From contig CAISZM010000060.1 of the NCBI GenBank assembly GCA_903889965.1, positions 1 through 34,531 on the forward strand: 34,531 nucleotides of DNA. The letters run 5' to 3'. Position numbers and translations under genes: made by a program. The stretch comes from an uncultured Elusimicrobia bacterium. GTDB lineage: Bacteria; Elusimicrobiota; Elusimicrobia; Elusimicrobiales; UBA9959. Below, piece by piece: positions 1 to 12,244 of the stretch. Position 1 is the first letter of the stretch, and every line of letters starts with the position of its first letter. Under the pieces are notes generated by a model. The model worked only from the letters and a program-made list of their open reading frames with translations. It was not told the DNA's origin and did no database searches.

Positions 1-4941
<4,941 letters not shown>

Positions 4942-5376
4942 AAGTTGTGCCTTTCATTACCCGGTTCCACATATAGGGATAGCCGGTTTTTTGGTTAAAT
5001 TGTAGCTGGAAATGGCCGCCCGAAGGTCATAGCCGCGGTTACGGCGCGCACAGGCATTGTCTCAAAAGACACCTTTTGCCGATGTTAAGGTGAATATCAC
5101 GTTTATATATTATTAAAAACGGAGGCCTGCTGGCAACCATGCGGAGCGGCCGGAGGCCGCGAAAGCGGGTAATTTCGGGCGAAAATGACCTGCCCCGGCG
5201 CCCGCGCAGGGGCGCCCGGGCGGTTTCACCTGAGGCCGCCTTGCGGGCGCGTGTTTTTCCCCGCCCGCCTTTCCGGCCGGGACTTCGCTTAAACCGCGAT
5301 CCTTCGAAACGAGGCCGAACTGGCCCCGTACCTTATAAATTCCGCGGCTTTTTGCTAATATATCCCTGGAGGACAG
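4942..5376. other. Divergent intergenic region, 435 bases, no gene seen
   Basis: This gap separates the minus-strand synthase from the plus-strand hydrolase, so it should hold both promoters. An AT-rich patch lies near 5085-5117. Two GC-rich inverted repeats are visible: GGCGCCC/GGGCGCC at 5197-5203 and 5210-5216, and GCGGGCG/CGCCCGC at 5243-5249 and 5262-5268. A TAATAT hexamer at 5356-5361 could be a -10 element for the downstream hydrolase, and a TACAAT on the minus strand (5004 to 4999) could be one for the synthase, but neither has a convincing -35. The open frames here look like non-coding GC-rich shadow. Confidence 0.5.
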
Positions 5377-6216
5377 ATGAAGATAAAATTCTGGGGCGCC
5401 CGCGGTTCCATACCTGTTTCCGGCAAACAGTACATCAAATACGGCGGCAGCACCACCTGCGTGGAGGTGCGGTCAAAGAAAGACGACCTTGTTATAGTGG
5501 ACGCCGGCTCCGGCATACGCCTCCTCGGGAAGAAACTGCTGAAGAATTCCCGCGACAGTTTCACTATGTTCTTTACCCATTCCCACTGGGACCACGTGCT
5601 GGGTTTCCCGTTCTTCGCTCCCATTTACAATAAAAAAACGCGCATACGCATCATGGGCTGCTCCTTTTCTTCCGACTCCGTCCGGGAGATAATAGCCAAG
5701 ACCATGCAGCCACCGGGCTTTCCCGTCAAGTTCGAGGAGATCTCCGCGCGGTTCGAGTTCGATTCGGTCTGCTCAGAAGGCCGCGACATAGGCGGGATGC
5801 GCATACTTCCCATCGAGCTGAGCCACCCCAACGGCGGCCTGGGCTACAAGTTTTGCGAGGGAGGAAAGACATTCACTTTCCTGACGGATAACGAGCTCGG
5901 CTTCGTCCACCCGGGAGGGCGCACTTTTAGCGACTACGCGGCCTTTTCGCGCGGGACGGACCTGCTGGTCCATGACGCCGATTATACCGAAGCCGAATAC
6001 CCCAGGCGCAGGACCTGGGGGCACTCTACCTGGCAGCAGGCGCTTGACCTGGCCATGCGGTCAGGGGCCCGGTCCTTCGGCCTTTTTCACCACAATCAGG
6101 ACCGTACCGACGCGGAAATAGACCATACGGTGGCCGCATGTTCCCGCCTGGCCCGCGCCGCGGGTTCGCGCATAAAATGTTTTGCGGTTAAGGAAGGTCA
6201 GGAAATAGAAATGTAG
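5377..6216 (+). CDS. MBL-fold metal-dependent hydrolase
   Basis: This is a 279-residue metallo-beta-lactamase-fold protein. The metal-binding motif THSHWDH is at residues 67-73, with VDAGSG (Asp42) before it and further candidate ligands in LSHPN, FLTDNE and FHHNQD. The N-terminus (KFWGARGSIPVSG) and the C-terminal HSTWQQ segment match the subfamily of MBL phosphodiesterase-like proteins related to cyclic-nucleotide and tRNase Z-like enzymes. Many members in bacteria sit near signalling domains, but none is fused here. The start is ATG with GGAGGA five bases upstream, a strong ribosome site. It is followed 23 bases later by a small membrane protein, so the two probably share a transcript. The substrate cannot be told from sequence. 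Confidence 0.85.
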   Translation: MKIKFWGARGSIPVSGKQYIKYGGSTTCVEVRSKKDDLVIVDAGSGIRLLGKKLLKNSRDSFTMFFTHSHWDHVLGFPFFAPIYNKKTRIRIMGCSFSSDSVREIIAKTMQPPGFPVKFEEISARFEFDSVCSEGRDIGGMRILPIELSHPNGGLGYKFCEGGKTFTFLTDNELGFVHPGGRTFSDYAAFSRGTDLLVHDADYTEAEYPRRRTWGHSTWQQALDLAMRSGARSFGLFHHNQDRTDAEIDHTVAACSRLARAAGSRIKCFAVKEGQEIEM

Positions 6217-6239
6217 CGGTCCGCCGACTGGAGAGATAT

Positions 6240-6755
6240 ATGCCTATGCCCAACTTTTACTACGTCTGGATCGACCCGGTTTTTTACTTATGGGGCGCGG
6301 CTTTCGTCCTGGCTCTTTTCACGCTGGTGTATTCCATGCGCAAATACATGGAACTCGATAATGCCGGGGTTTTCGACGACGAGGAAAGCCAGGAGGAAGC
6401 CCCTTTGCCGGCGCCGGAACCTTCGATAGAGCAGCCCGAGTTCCTGGCGGTTGAACCGGAGCCCGCGCTGCCGGATACCCCCCCCGCGGCCGAGCCCGCG
6501 CCTATGCCGTCATCTGCGCCTTCCGAGGCTTCGATCTCCGGGGATAGGGCCGAGACCTTCGTGCGGGGCATATACGAGGGGATCAGCAGCCTGGATTCGC
6601 GCCTGAAGGCGCTGGAGGCTTCGCTTTCCGGCCGCGGCGACGATTCCGCCGTAAAGTTCCTTGAAGATATATTGCAGGACCTGGACTCCCTCGACAACGC
6701 CAAGATCCGGGCAAGAATAGAATACCTTGTCGCCGATCTTAAAAAGCGGCGCTGA
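6240..6755 (+). CDS. Membrane-anchored hypothetical protein with acidic proline-rich linker
   Basis: I do not recognise this 171-residue protein. One membrane helix lies near the N-terminus (about residues 13-32, FYLWGAAFVLALFTLVYS). It is followed by an acidic, Pro/Ala-rich, probably disordered linker (about 44-100) and a helical C-terminal part (about 100-171) with heptad-like leucines, plausibly a coiled coil facing the cytoplasm. The layout is that of a bitopic scaffold or adaptor. GGAGAG precedes the ATG by about 7 bases, and the gene follows the MBL hydrolase by 23 bases, suggesting co-transcription. Its last bases overlap the terminator of the converging minus-strand operon. Confidence 0.72.
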   Translation: MPMPNFYYVWIDPVFYLWGAAFVLALFTLVYSMRKYMELDNAGVFDDEESQEEAPLPAPEPSIEQPEFLAVEPEPALPDTPPAAEPAPMPSSAPSEASISGDRAETFVRGIYEGISSLDSRLKALEASLSGRGDDSAVKFLEDILQDLDSLDNAKIRARIEYLVADLKKRR

Positions 6756-6762
6756 AAGCCGC
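6741..6762 (-). terminator. Intrinsic terminator of the minus-strand kinase/phosphatase operon
   Basis: Read on the minus strand this is GCGGC, a 7-base loop, GCCGC, then TTTTT, placed about 20 bases after the stop of the gene at 6783-7274. The stem is only 5 bp but is followed directly by five U. It lies inside the 3' end of the converging plus-strand gene. A second hairpin (CCGCCG-TCTC-CGGCGG, 6759-6774) overlaps it and lacks a U tract. Confidence 0.5.
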
Positions 6763-6782
6763 CGTCTCCGGCGGGCGTTCAA

Positions 6783-7274
6783 TTATTCCAGATCTTTTAT
6801 CCGCCAGGAGTTGCGCACGTTCGGGTCCAGCTTGCTGGCCAGCCGCGCGGACTCCATCGCTTTTTCTTTTTCGCCCAGCCTTTCGTGTATTTCGCTGAGC
6901 CTTTCGTGGAGCGCGGCGTTCGAGGGGTCTATCAGCGCGTGTTTTTCCAGGACGCGTATTTCGATGCGCAGTTTTTTCTTTATAAGGTTTTCCCGGGCCC
7001 TGTAGCCGCTCTCCCTCCATAACATGAAGAACCCCAGGCCCGCGATCAGCGCGAGGTTGTAGAAAACTGCTGCTCCCGGAGAATTCAGCAGCGCCACCAC
7101 GTCGGAGATGAAGATCGTCGCCATGAAAAAGGCGCCTACGGGCGCGGCGTCCGTAAAAGAGGTCCCGCCCTGCCCGTATCTCTTGTCTTTGCGCTCAAGT
7201 ATCCATACCAGAGCCCAGGCCGAGGCCATGGCGAAGATGGCGCTGTATATTATTATCCACAGGATAGTCTTCAT
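6783..7274 (-). CDS. Small integral membrane protein with TPR-like C-terminus
   Basis: This 163-residue protein is of unknown function. Three hydrophobic segments can be seen (about residues 3-25, 45-63 and 70-88). They are followed by a charged region that ends in a TPR-like helical repeat (HALIDPSNAALHERLSEI and EKEKAMESARLASKLDPN). It is the last gene of a three-gene minus-strand unit: its ATG overlaps the stop of the inositol-phosphatase-like gene by 4 bases (7271-7274), so translation is probably coupled. An intrinsic terminator follows its stop. Confidence 0.75.
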   Translation of the reverse strand: MKTILWIIIYSAIFAMASAWALVWILERKDKRYGQGGTSFTDAAPVGAFFMATIFISDVVALLNSPGAAVFYNLALIAGLGFFMLWRESGYRARENLIKKKLRIEIRVLEKHALIDPSNAALHERLSEIHERLGEKEKAMESARLASKLDPNVRNSWRIKDLE

Positions 7275-8065
7275 ATTTTACGGGAGCCGAGCCGGCGCCG
7301 TATTATCCCGAGCATTTGGGCGTGTATGATCCCGTTGCTGGCCAGCGTCTCGGATCCCAGGGAAGGGTTCATCCGCCAGGCCCTGCCGGAAAAGTCGCCT
7401 GTCCTGCCCCCGGCCTCCCTGAGAATAATGCCGCCCGCGGCCACGTCCCAGGGCCTGAGCCCGAATTCCCAGTAGCCGTCGGTGCGTCCCGCCGCCAGCC
7501 AGCACAGGTCCAGCGAGGCCGCGCCCATCCTCCGTACGTCGTGGGAGATCTTCATGAATTCCGAAAAAAATCCGCAGTAGAATGCCGCTTTTTCGGCCCT
7601 GTCGTACGGGAATCCTGTTACGAGCAGGGATCCTGAAAGCGAAGCCGTCCTTGAAACGCGTATCCTGCGCCCGTTCATGAAAGCGCCCCCGCCCCTGCGC
7701 GCCAGGAAGAGCTCTTTCCTGAAAGGGTCGTAAACGCCCCCCGCGGTGATGACGCCCTTCTCGGAGAAGCCTATGGAAACCGCCGCCGCCGGGAAACCGT
7801 GCGCGTAATTCGTGGTTCCGTCCAGCGGGTCTATTATCCACAGGCGCCGGTTGGGTTTTTCCTCTATTGGGCTTTCCTCGGCCATAAATCCGTCGTCGGG
7901 AAAGGCGCGTCTTATTAAGCCTATCACCTTTTCCTGGGAGGCCAGGTCGGCTTCGGTGAGCAGGTTCGCGCGCCCCTTCAGACGGTAGGTAACTTTGCCG
8001 AATTTAGCGGCCAGCACTGCGCCGCCCGCCAATGCGGCTTTTTTGATCATTTCCAGTTCTTTCAT
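7271..8065 (-). CDS. Inositol monophosphatase family protein
   Basis: This 264-residue protein is of the Mg2+/Li+-sensitive phosphatase superfamily. It carries the metal ligands expected of the family: Glu63 in MAEES, Asp79 and Asp82 in WIIDPLDGTTNYAHGFP, and Asp207 in PWDVAAGG. Length is typical of SuhB-type enzymes (about 265). Known members dephosphorylate myo-inositol-1-phosphate, fructose-1,6-bisphosphate, histidinol phosphate or PAP; motifs alone do not separate these. It overlaps the upstream sugar-kinase-like gene by 4 bases (8062-8065) and the downstream membrane gene by 4 bases, pointing to tightly coupled expression and perhaps a shared sugar-phosphate pathway. Confidence 0.9.
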   Translation of the reverse strand: MKELEMIKKAALAGGAVLAAKFGKVTYRLKGRANLLTEADLASQEKVIGLIRRAFPDDGFMAEESPIEEKPNRRLWIIDPLDGTTNYAHGFPAAAVSIGFSEKGVITAGGVYDPFRKELFLARRGGGAFMNGRRIRVSRTASLSGSLLVTGFPYDRAEKAAFYCGFFSEFMKISHDVRRMGAASLDLCWLAAGRTDGYWEFGLRPWDVAAGGIILREAGGRTGDFSGRAWRMNPSLGSETLASNGIIHAQMLGIIRRRLGSRKI

Positions 8066-8889
8066 TTTTTTGTGCCGGTGCGTTTTTTCCGCCGCAGCGC
8101 TATCTGCGCGGCGGCCTCCTGGGCGGGAATAGCCGTCTTTACGAAAATTATCCTGCGGCCTTTAAGAGCCGCGGACGCGGCCCGCACGAAGCCCCTGCGG
8201 AAATACGCGCTGTTCATGAGGCCTCCGGCCAGCGCCGTCCTGAGCGCCCCCTTGCGTGATCCTGAGGCGCGGCTCAGCAGGCTGGCCAGTTCGCTGTGCG
8301 CCGCCAGCACGAGGTCCAGGCATTCGCGATCCCCTTTTTCCGCCAGGGAGATAAGCTTTTTGGCGTAAGCCGCGGAACTGCCGTGGTCCATAGCCGCCGC
8401 TTCCTTGCGGCGGCCGCGCAATCCAAGGTAGCGGCGTCCCAGCCAGCTCCCCGAGCCCGGATCCCCTTTAGGGGGGTTGAAGCCTCCGGTTTTTATGAAG
8501 CTGCCCGGTTTGCCGCTGAAAGCGACGGATCCCGTTCCTGCTATCAGCAGCAGGCCTGCCTCGCCGGAGAAAGCGGCGAAGTGCGCGGCCTCAGCGTCCG
8601 AAATGACGTCCACGAGCATGAGCTTTCCCGCAAGGGCCCTGGTGAGGAATGTTTTTTTCCATTTTTTGCTGAAGGCCCCCCGGGTGGCCACCACCAGCGG
8701 GGCCTCCTCCGCGCCTGTCCATCTGGAAACGACCTTCAGAAGTTTTAAGGGGAGTTCTCTTAAAGTGGTGCTGCGGAAGCGGGCGGTCCTTATCGGCCGC
8801 AGGCGGCTCGACAGCGCGGTGACCCTGGTCCAGGTCCCCCCGCGGTCAACGCCTATGGCCGCTATCTTGTCTTTTCGCTTTGTCCGCAT
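8062..8889 (-). CDS. BadF/BadG/BcrA/BcrD-type ATPase family protein, possible amino-sugar kinase
   Basis: This 275-residue protein has the ASKHA (actin/sugar kinase) fold. The N-terminal phosphate loop reads AIGVDRGGTWTRV, and a second phosphate motif is LLIAGTGSVAF followed by GGFNPPKGDPGSGSWLGRR. The family includes N-acetylglucosamine kinases and activators of 2-hydroxyacyl-CoA dehydratases. The glycine-rich GDPGSG segment and the lack of iron-sulfur cysteines favour the sugar-kinase branch. It is the first gene of a coupled operon with an inositol-phosphatase-like enzyme and diverges from a PTS IIA gene. No Shine-Dalgarno is visible before the ATG at 8889. Confidence 0.82.
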   Translation of the reverse strand: MRTKRKDKIAAIGVDRGGTWTRVTALSSRLRPIRTARFRSTTLRELPLKLLKVVSRWTGAEEAPLVVATRGAFSKKWKKTFLTRALAGKLMLVDVISDAEAAHFAAFSGEAGLLLIAGTGSVAFSGKPGSFIKTGGFNPPKGDPGSGSWLGRRYLGLRGRRKEAAAMDHGSSAAYAKKLISLAEKGDRECLDLVLAAHSELASLLSRASGSRKGALRTALAGGLMNSAYFRRGFVRAASAALKGRRIIFVKTAIPAQEAAAQIALRRKKRTGTKK

Positions 8890-8936
8890 ACGCTTTGAAG
8901 CGCCCGCGTCCGATGCCGCGCCGGTACTGGCGCTTG

Positions 8937-8966
8937 TTGACGACGGGAACTTTATAATGATAACAT
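8937..8966 (+). promoter_or_regulatory. Candidate promoter for the PTS IIA gene
   Basis: TTGACG (8937-8942) is followed after 18 bases by TAACAT (8961-8966). The predicted start of transcription would lie within about 10-16 bases of the ATG at 8983, leaving a leader too short for a clear Shine-Dalgarno, and none is seen. A perfect TATAAT also occurs at 8953-8958 but is only 10 bases from TTGACG. The same AT-rich patch may serve the divergent kinase gene. Confidence 0.4.
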
Positions 8967-8982
8967 ATATCCGGCAGTTCCT

Positions 8983-9453
8983 ATGATAAGACAGTCAGAC
9001 GGCGTAAGCCTCGCAGCCATAATAAAACCCGAAAATGTGATTTTCCTGGAAGGAGCGCTTTCCAAAGAAGAAGTCGTGCTCCGGCTTACGGAAAAGATAT
9101 TCCCGCAGGTAAGCGGCCTGATAAGCCGCAAGGCCCTTTTCGACCGCGTAGCCGAGGTAGAGAAGCTTAACCCGGTGCTCGAGAGCGGTTTCTACATTCC
9201 CCACGCCAAGTTCCCGGAGCTGGACGAATTCCACGCGGTGTTCGGGATAGTGCCCGAGGGTTTTGTGGACCCGGCCACCGGCCTCAAGGTCAGGGCGCTG
9301 CTGCTGCTTCTGTCCCCCCACAAGCCCCCTTTCTTCCAGCGGCATCTCAACATGCTTTCCCTCCTGAGCCAGACCTTCCAGGCCGAACTTATCGACAAGC
9401 TCGCCGGGCTCAAGGATCCAGCCGCCGCCGCCGCCCTCATCAGATCCGTGTAA
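8983..9453 (+). CDS. PTS sugar transporter subunit IIA / PtsN-like
   Basis: This 156-residue protein is of the EIIA fructose/mannitol/nitrogen class. The phosphorylatable histidine is His74 in YIPHAKFPELDEF, matching the family IPHA motif; the remainder (LLLLLSPHKPPFFQRHLNMLSLLSQTF) fits the conserved second half. It normally accepts phosphate from HPr and either passes it to an EIIB/C transporter or, in PtsN-like proteins, regulates other proteins. No EI, HPr, EIIB or EIIC gene is nearby, which favours a regulatory role. The next gene, 79 bases downstream, is an APC permease with a stress domain. The ATG has no Shine-Dalgarno. Confidence 0.85.
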   Translation: MIRQSDGVSLAAIIKPENVIFLEGALSKEEVVLRLTEKIFPQVSGLISRKALFDRVAEVEKLNPVLESGFYIPHAKFPELDEFHAVFGIVPEGFVDPATGLKVRALLLLLSPHKPPFFQRHLNMLSLLSQTFQAELIDKLAGLKDPAAAAALIRSV

Positions 9454-9518
9454 TTAGCCGCTTCTTCCGGGCTTACCCAGGACGCCTCCGCCGCTTTCCC
9501 CGACCGCCTTTAAACATA

Positions 9519-9524
9519 TATAAT
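9519..9524 (+). promoter_or_regulatory. -10 element directly upstream of the permease start
   Basis: A perfect TATAAT ends 8 bases before the ATG at 9533. With the usual 6-8 base spacing the transcript would begin at or next to the start codon. There is no Shine-Dalgarno in between and no good -35, so this looks like a leaderless-type promoter. Confidence 0.5.
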
Positions 9525-9532
9525 CAATAAGT

Positions 9533-11539
9533 ATGGTTCTCAACCCCAAGTTCAAACAAGTTTTTATACTGAGCACGGCCATGCTCACCTTCATTTCGTT
9601 CTGGAAGGCGGCCGCCGTTGTTCTTTGCGACATGGGGTCCAGCGCTTTTTACGCCGGCGGCATAGCCATGAACGCCTTCGGGCCGGCCTTCCCCTGGTAT
9701 ATTCTGGCCGTGATGATCTTCTCCGGGCTGATGCTTATGGTTTACGTGGAATCCTGCGCCATGTTCGTGCGCGGCGGTGTCTACAAGGTGGTCAACGAGG
9801 CCATGGGGCACTCCATGGCTAAGATCTCTGTTTCCGCCCTCATTTTCGACTACGTGGTCACCGGCCCGGTAAGTTCGGTAGCCGCCGGCCTTTATGTTTC
9901 CAGCCTGCTATACAGCTTGATGCCGCTCCTGCACATTAACTGGCATGTCCCTCCCAATCTCTTCGCAGTGTTCTTTGCCGTGGCCGTCACCGCCTATTTC
10001 TGGAGAGAAAATATAAAGGGCGTGGAGGAATCTACCGACAAGAACTTCAAGATAATGATGTTCGTCACGGCGGTAGGGGCGGTGCTTATACTCTGGTCGC
10101 TCTACACCGTCTATGTGAGGGGTTTTAAGCTGCCCCCGCTGACCTTGAAATTCACGCCGGAGTCGCTCGGCTGGATGGCCAATTTCCCCTACCTGCAGAC
10201 GATAGGCCTCGTCGGTATTTTTATGGCCTTCGGTCACTCCATACTGGCGCTGAGCGGCCTGGAAACGCTGGCCCAGGTTTACCGCGAGATAGAGGATCCC
10301 AAGATAAAGAACCTTAAAAAGGCGGCCCTCACGGTCTTCCTGTTCAGCATAATCTTCACCGGCGGCCTGACCTTCCTCGCCTCCTCCATAATCCCCCCGG
10401 ACCTAATAGGCGGCAAGTACCTGGACAATCTCCTCAGCGGTCTGGCGCTGGAGCTGCAGGGCCCTTACTGGGCCAGGCTCATACTTCAATCTTTCGTAGT
10501 GGTTTCCGGCAGCCTGATGCTGGTGGGCGCGGTAAATACCGCTCTCGTCGGTTCCAACGGCGTGCTTAACCGCGTCGCCGAGGACGGCATACTCCACGAC
10601 TGGTTCCGGCATCTGCATACAAAGTACGGGACCACCTACCGCATGATAAATATGGTGGCCATAACGCAGATAGGCGTCATCATACTGTCGCGCGGGAACA
10701 TCTACCTGCTGGGAGAAGCCTACGCATTCGGCGTGCTGTGGAGCCTGGTATTTAAGACGATTTCCATGATAATATTGCGTTTCAGGGAGGACCTCCCGCG
10801 CGAATGGATGTTCCCCCTCAATATACGCATGGAAAAAGCGTATTTCCCGGTGGGCATGATACTGGTGTGCTTAATACTTATAACGGCCAGTGTAGTTAAC
10901 CTTTTCACCAAGCGCATCGCCACTATTTCAGGCATATCGTTCACACTGGTGTTTTTCGCCATCTTCCAGATATCCGAGAAAATGAACCGGAAGAAGGCCA
11001 TGTTCTACGCCCAGAACGAGAATCCCGAGGAGAAGCTGAACCTGCGGCGCGCGACCGATATCGTCACCGTGATCCCGGAGCTGGATAAGCCGCGCAAGAT
11101 CCTGGTGCCGGTGCGCAACCCTAACAATCTTCTGCACCTGCTGTCCGTCCTTGAGACCGCCGACGACACGACCACGGATATCGTGGTTCTTCTGGCCAAG
11201 ATATCCAAGGGCGTGGAATCCCTCGGCGAGTCCGACACGATCATGATAGAGGACCAGGAACTGTTCCGTTCCGTGGTCCTTATGGCCGAGAAATACGGTA
11301 AGACCGTAAAGCCCCTGCTGGTCTTCTCGAACGATCCCTTTTATTCCATAGCGCAGGTGGCGCAGGCCGCGGGCGCCGACGAGATAGTGATGGGCGTGTC
11401 CGGGTCCACCGGGGCCGAGGTGCAGCTGGAGCGGCTGGCGATGGCCTGGGGCATGCTGAAAAAAGCGGACGTTCCCGCTAAACCCCTCCTGGCGCGCGTG
11501 GTATGGGAAGGCCGGCAGATGACGTATCAGCTGAGTTAA
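9533..11539 (+). CDS. APC-family permease with C-terminal universal-stress-like domain
   Basis: This 668-residue protein has about 12 hydrophobic segments spanning residues 10-480, in the pattern of amino acid-polyamine-organocation transporters (early DMGSSAFYAGGIAMNAFG, later GHSILALSGLETLAQVYREI). A soluble tail from about residue 510 begins DKPRKILVPVRNPNNL and contains GADEIVMGVSGSTGAEVQ, the layout of a UspA-type nucleotide-binding domain, although the usual G-x2-G-x9-G is only partly recognisable. APC-USP fusions are known in bacteria and archaea; the tail probably senses nucleotide or energy state. Substrate is unknown. It follows the PTS IIA gene in the same direction, but its own TATAAT suggests separate transcription. 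Confidence 0.88.
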   Translation: MVLNPKFKQVFILSTAMLTFISFWKAAAVVLCDMGSSAFYAGGIAMNAFGPAFPWYILAVMIFSGLMLMVYVESCAMFVRGGVYKVVNEAMGHSMAKISVSALIFDYVVTGPVSSVAAGLYVSSLLYSLMPLLHINWHVPPNLFAVFFAVAVTAYFWRENIKGVEESTDKNFKIMMFVTAVGAVLILWSLYTVYVRGFKLPPLTLKFTPESLGWMANFPYLQTIGLVGIFMAFGHSILALSGLETLAQVYREIEDPKIKNLKKAALTVFLFSIIFTGGLTFLASSIIPPDLIGGKYLDNLLSGLALELQGPYWARLILQSFVVVSGSLMLVGAVNTALVGSNGVLNRVAEDGILHDWFRHLHTKYGTTYRMINMVAITQIGVIILSRGNIYLLGEAYAFGVLWSLVFKTISMIILRFREDLPREWMFPLNIRMEKAYFPVGMILVCLILITASVVNLFTKRIATISGISFTLVFFAIFQISEKMNRKKAMFYAQNENPEEKLNLRRATDIVTVIPELDKPRKILVPVRNPNNLLHLLSVLETADDTTTDIVVLLAKISKGVESLGESDTIMIEDQELFRSVVLMAEKYGKTVKPLLVFSNDPFYSIAQVAQAAGADEIVMGVSGSTGAEVQLERLAMAWGMLKKADVPAKPLLARVVWEGRQMTYQLS

Positions 11540-11543
11540 TGAG

Positions 11544-11560
11544 CCCTGAACGGTTCAGGG
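11544..11560 (+). terminator. Hairpin after the permease gene, no U tract
   Basis: CCCTGAA, a 3-base loop and TTCAGGG form a perfect 7-bp stem beginning 5 bases after the permease stop codon. No run of T follows, so it may be a weak or factor-assisted terminator, or an mRNA-stabilising hairpin. Confidence 0.4.
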
Positions 11561-11641
11561 TCGGCCGGACCTTAAAAACCGTTACGCCTTCCCGGCTTGA
11601 TCTAACATCCGGTTTTCGAACTTTGAAGGAGCTTAATCGTT

Positions 11642-12193
11642 ATGGCTATCAGAAGGATCTGTAAATACGGCGAGAAAATCCTGGAGAAAAAGACCAGGAA
11701 GGTTATTTTTGAGGAAATAAAGAAAGAACTGCCGGCCCTGCTCGCGGACATGTTCGATACCATGGACGCCGTCGGCGGAGCCGGGCTTGCCGCCAACCAG
11801 GTAGGGCTTGACCTTCGCCTGGCGGTGATAAAGATACGGCGCGAAGACGAAGAGCCGCTCAGCATCGTAGTTATAAACCCGGAGATCGTCGAAAGGTCCG
11901 GCAGCAGTTTCGAGGAGGAGGGCTGCCTCTCTTTCCCGGGCCTCTTCGCGAAAGTGCGCCGCTCGGTCAAGGTCAAGGTGCGCGCGATGAACGAGAAGTT
12001 CCTCCCGATAGAGGTTAACGCGGAAGGGCTGTTCGCCAGGGCGCTGCAGCACGAGATAGACCATCTGGACGGAGTCGTTTTCGTGGAACGCCTGCCGCTC
12101 ATGTCCCGCCTTAAGCTGAAGCCGGCGCTGATGAGGCTGAAGACGCAGTGGAAAAAAATAGACGAAAGCAAAATGAAGCCGGATAAACTGTAA
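11642..12193 (+). CDS. def: Peptide deformylase
   Basis: This enzyme removes the formyl group from N-terminal formylmethionine of new proteins in the cytoplasm. All three family motifs are present: GAGLAANQVG (residues 46-55), EEGCLSFP with metal ligand Cys95, and HEIDH (residues 137-141, catalytic Glu138). The 183-residue length is typical. A strong AAGGAG sits 10 bases before the ATG. It is followed 51 bases later by fmt, the enzyme that adds the formyl group, the classic def-fmt pairing. Confidence 0.96.
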   Translation: MAIRRICKYGEKILEKKTRKVIFEEIKKELPALLADMFDTMDAVGGAGLAANQVGLDLRLAVIKIRREDEEPLSIVVINPEIVERSGSSFEEEGCLSFPGLFAKVRRSVKVKVRAMNEKFLPIEVNAEGLFARALQHEIDHLDGVVFVERLPLMSRLKLKPALMRLKTQWKKIDESKMKPDKL

Positions 12194-12244
12194 AGCCCGG
12201 CGGACCTGTTTTTTCGAAGTCAGGGTCCAGAACTCTACGCTAAC

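Noticed and set aside
5139-5633. Plus-strand open frame upstream of and into the MBL gene
   Set aside because: Arg/Pro-rich sequence, wrong frame through the MBL gene, no ribosome site.
8937-8958. TTGACG with perfect TATAAT as a sigma-70 promoter
   Set aside because: The spacer is only 10 bases; TAACAT at 18 bases is a better partner.
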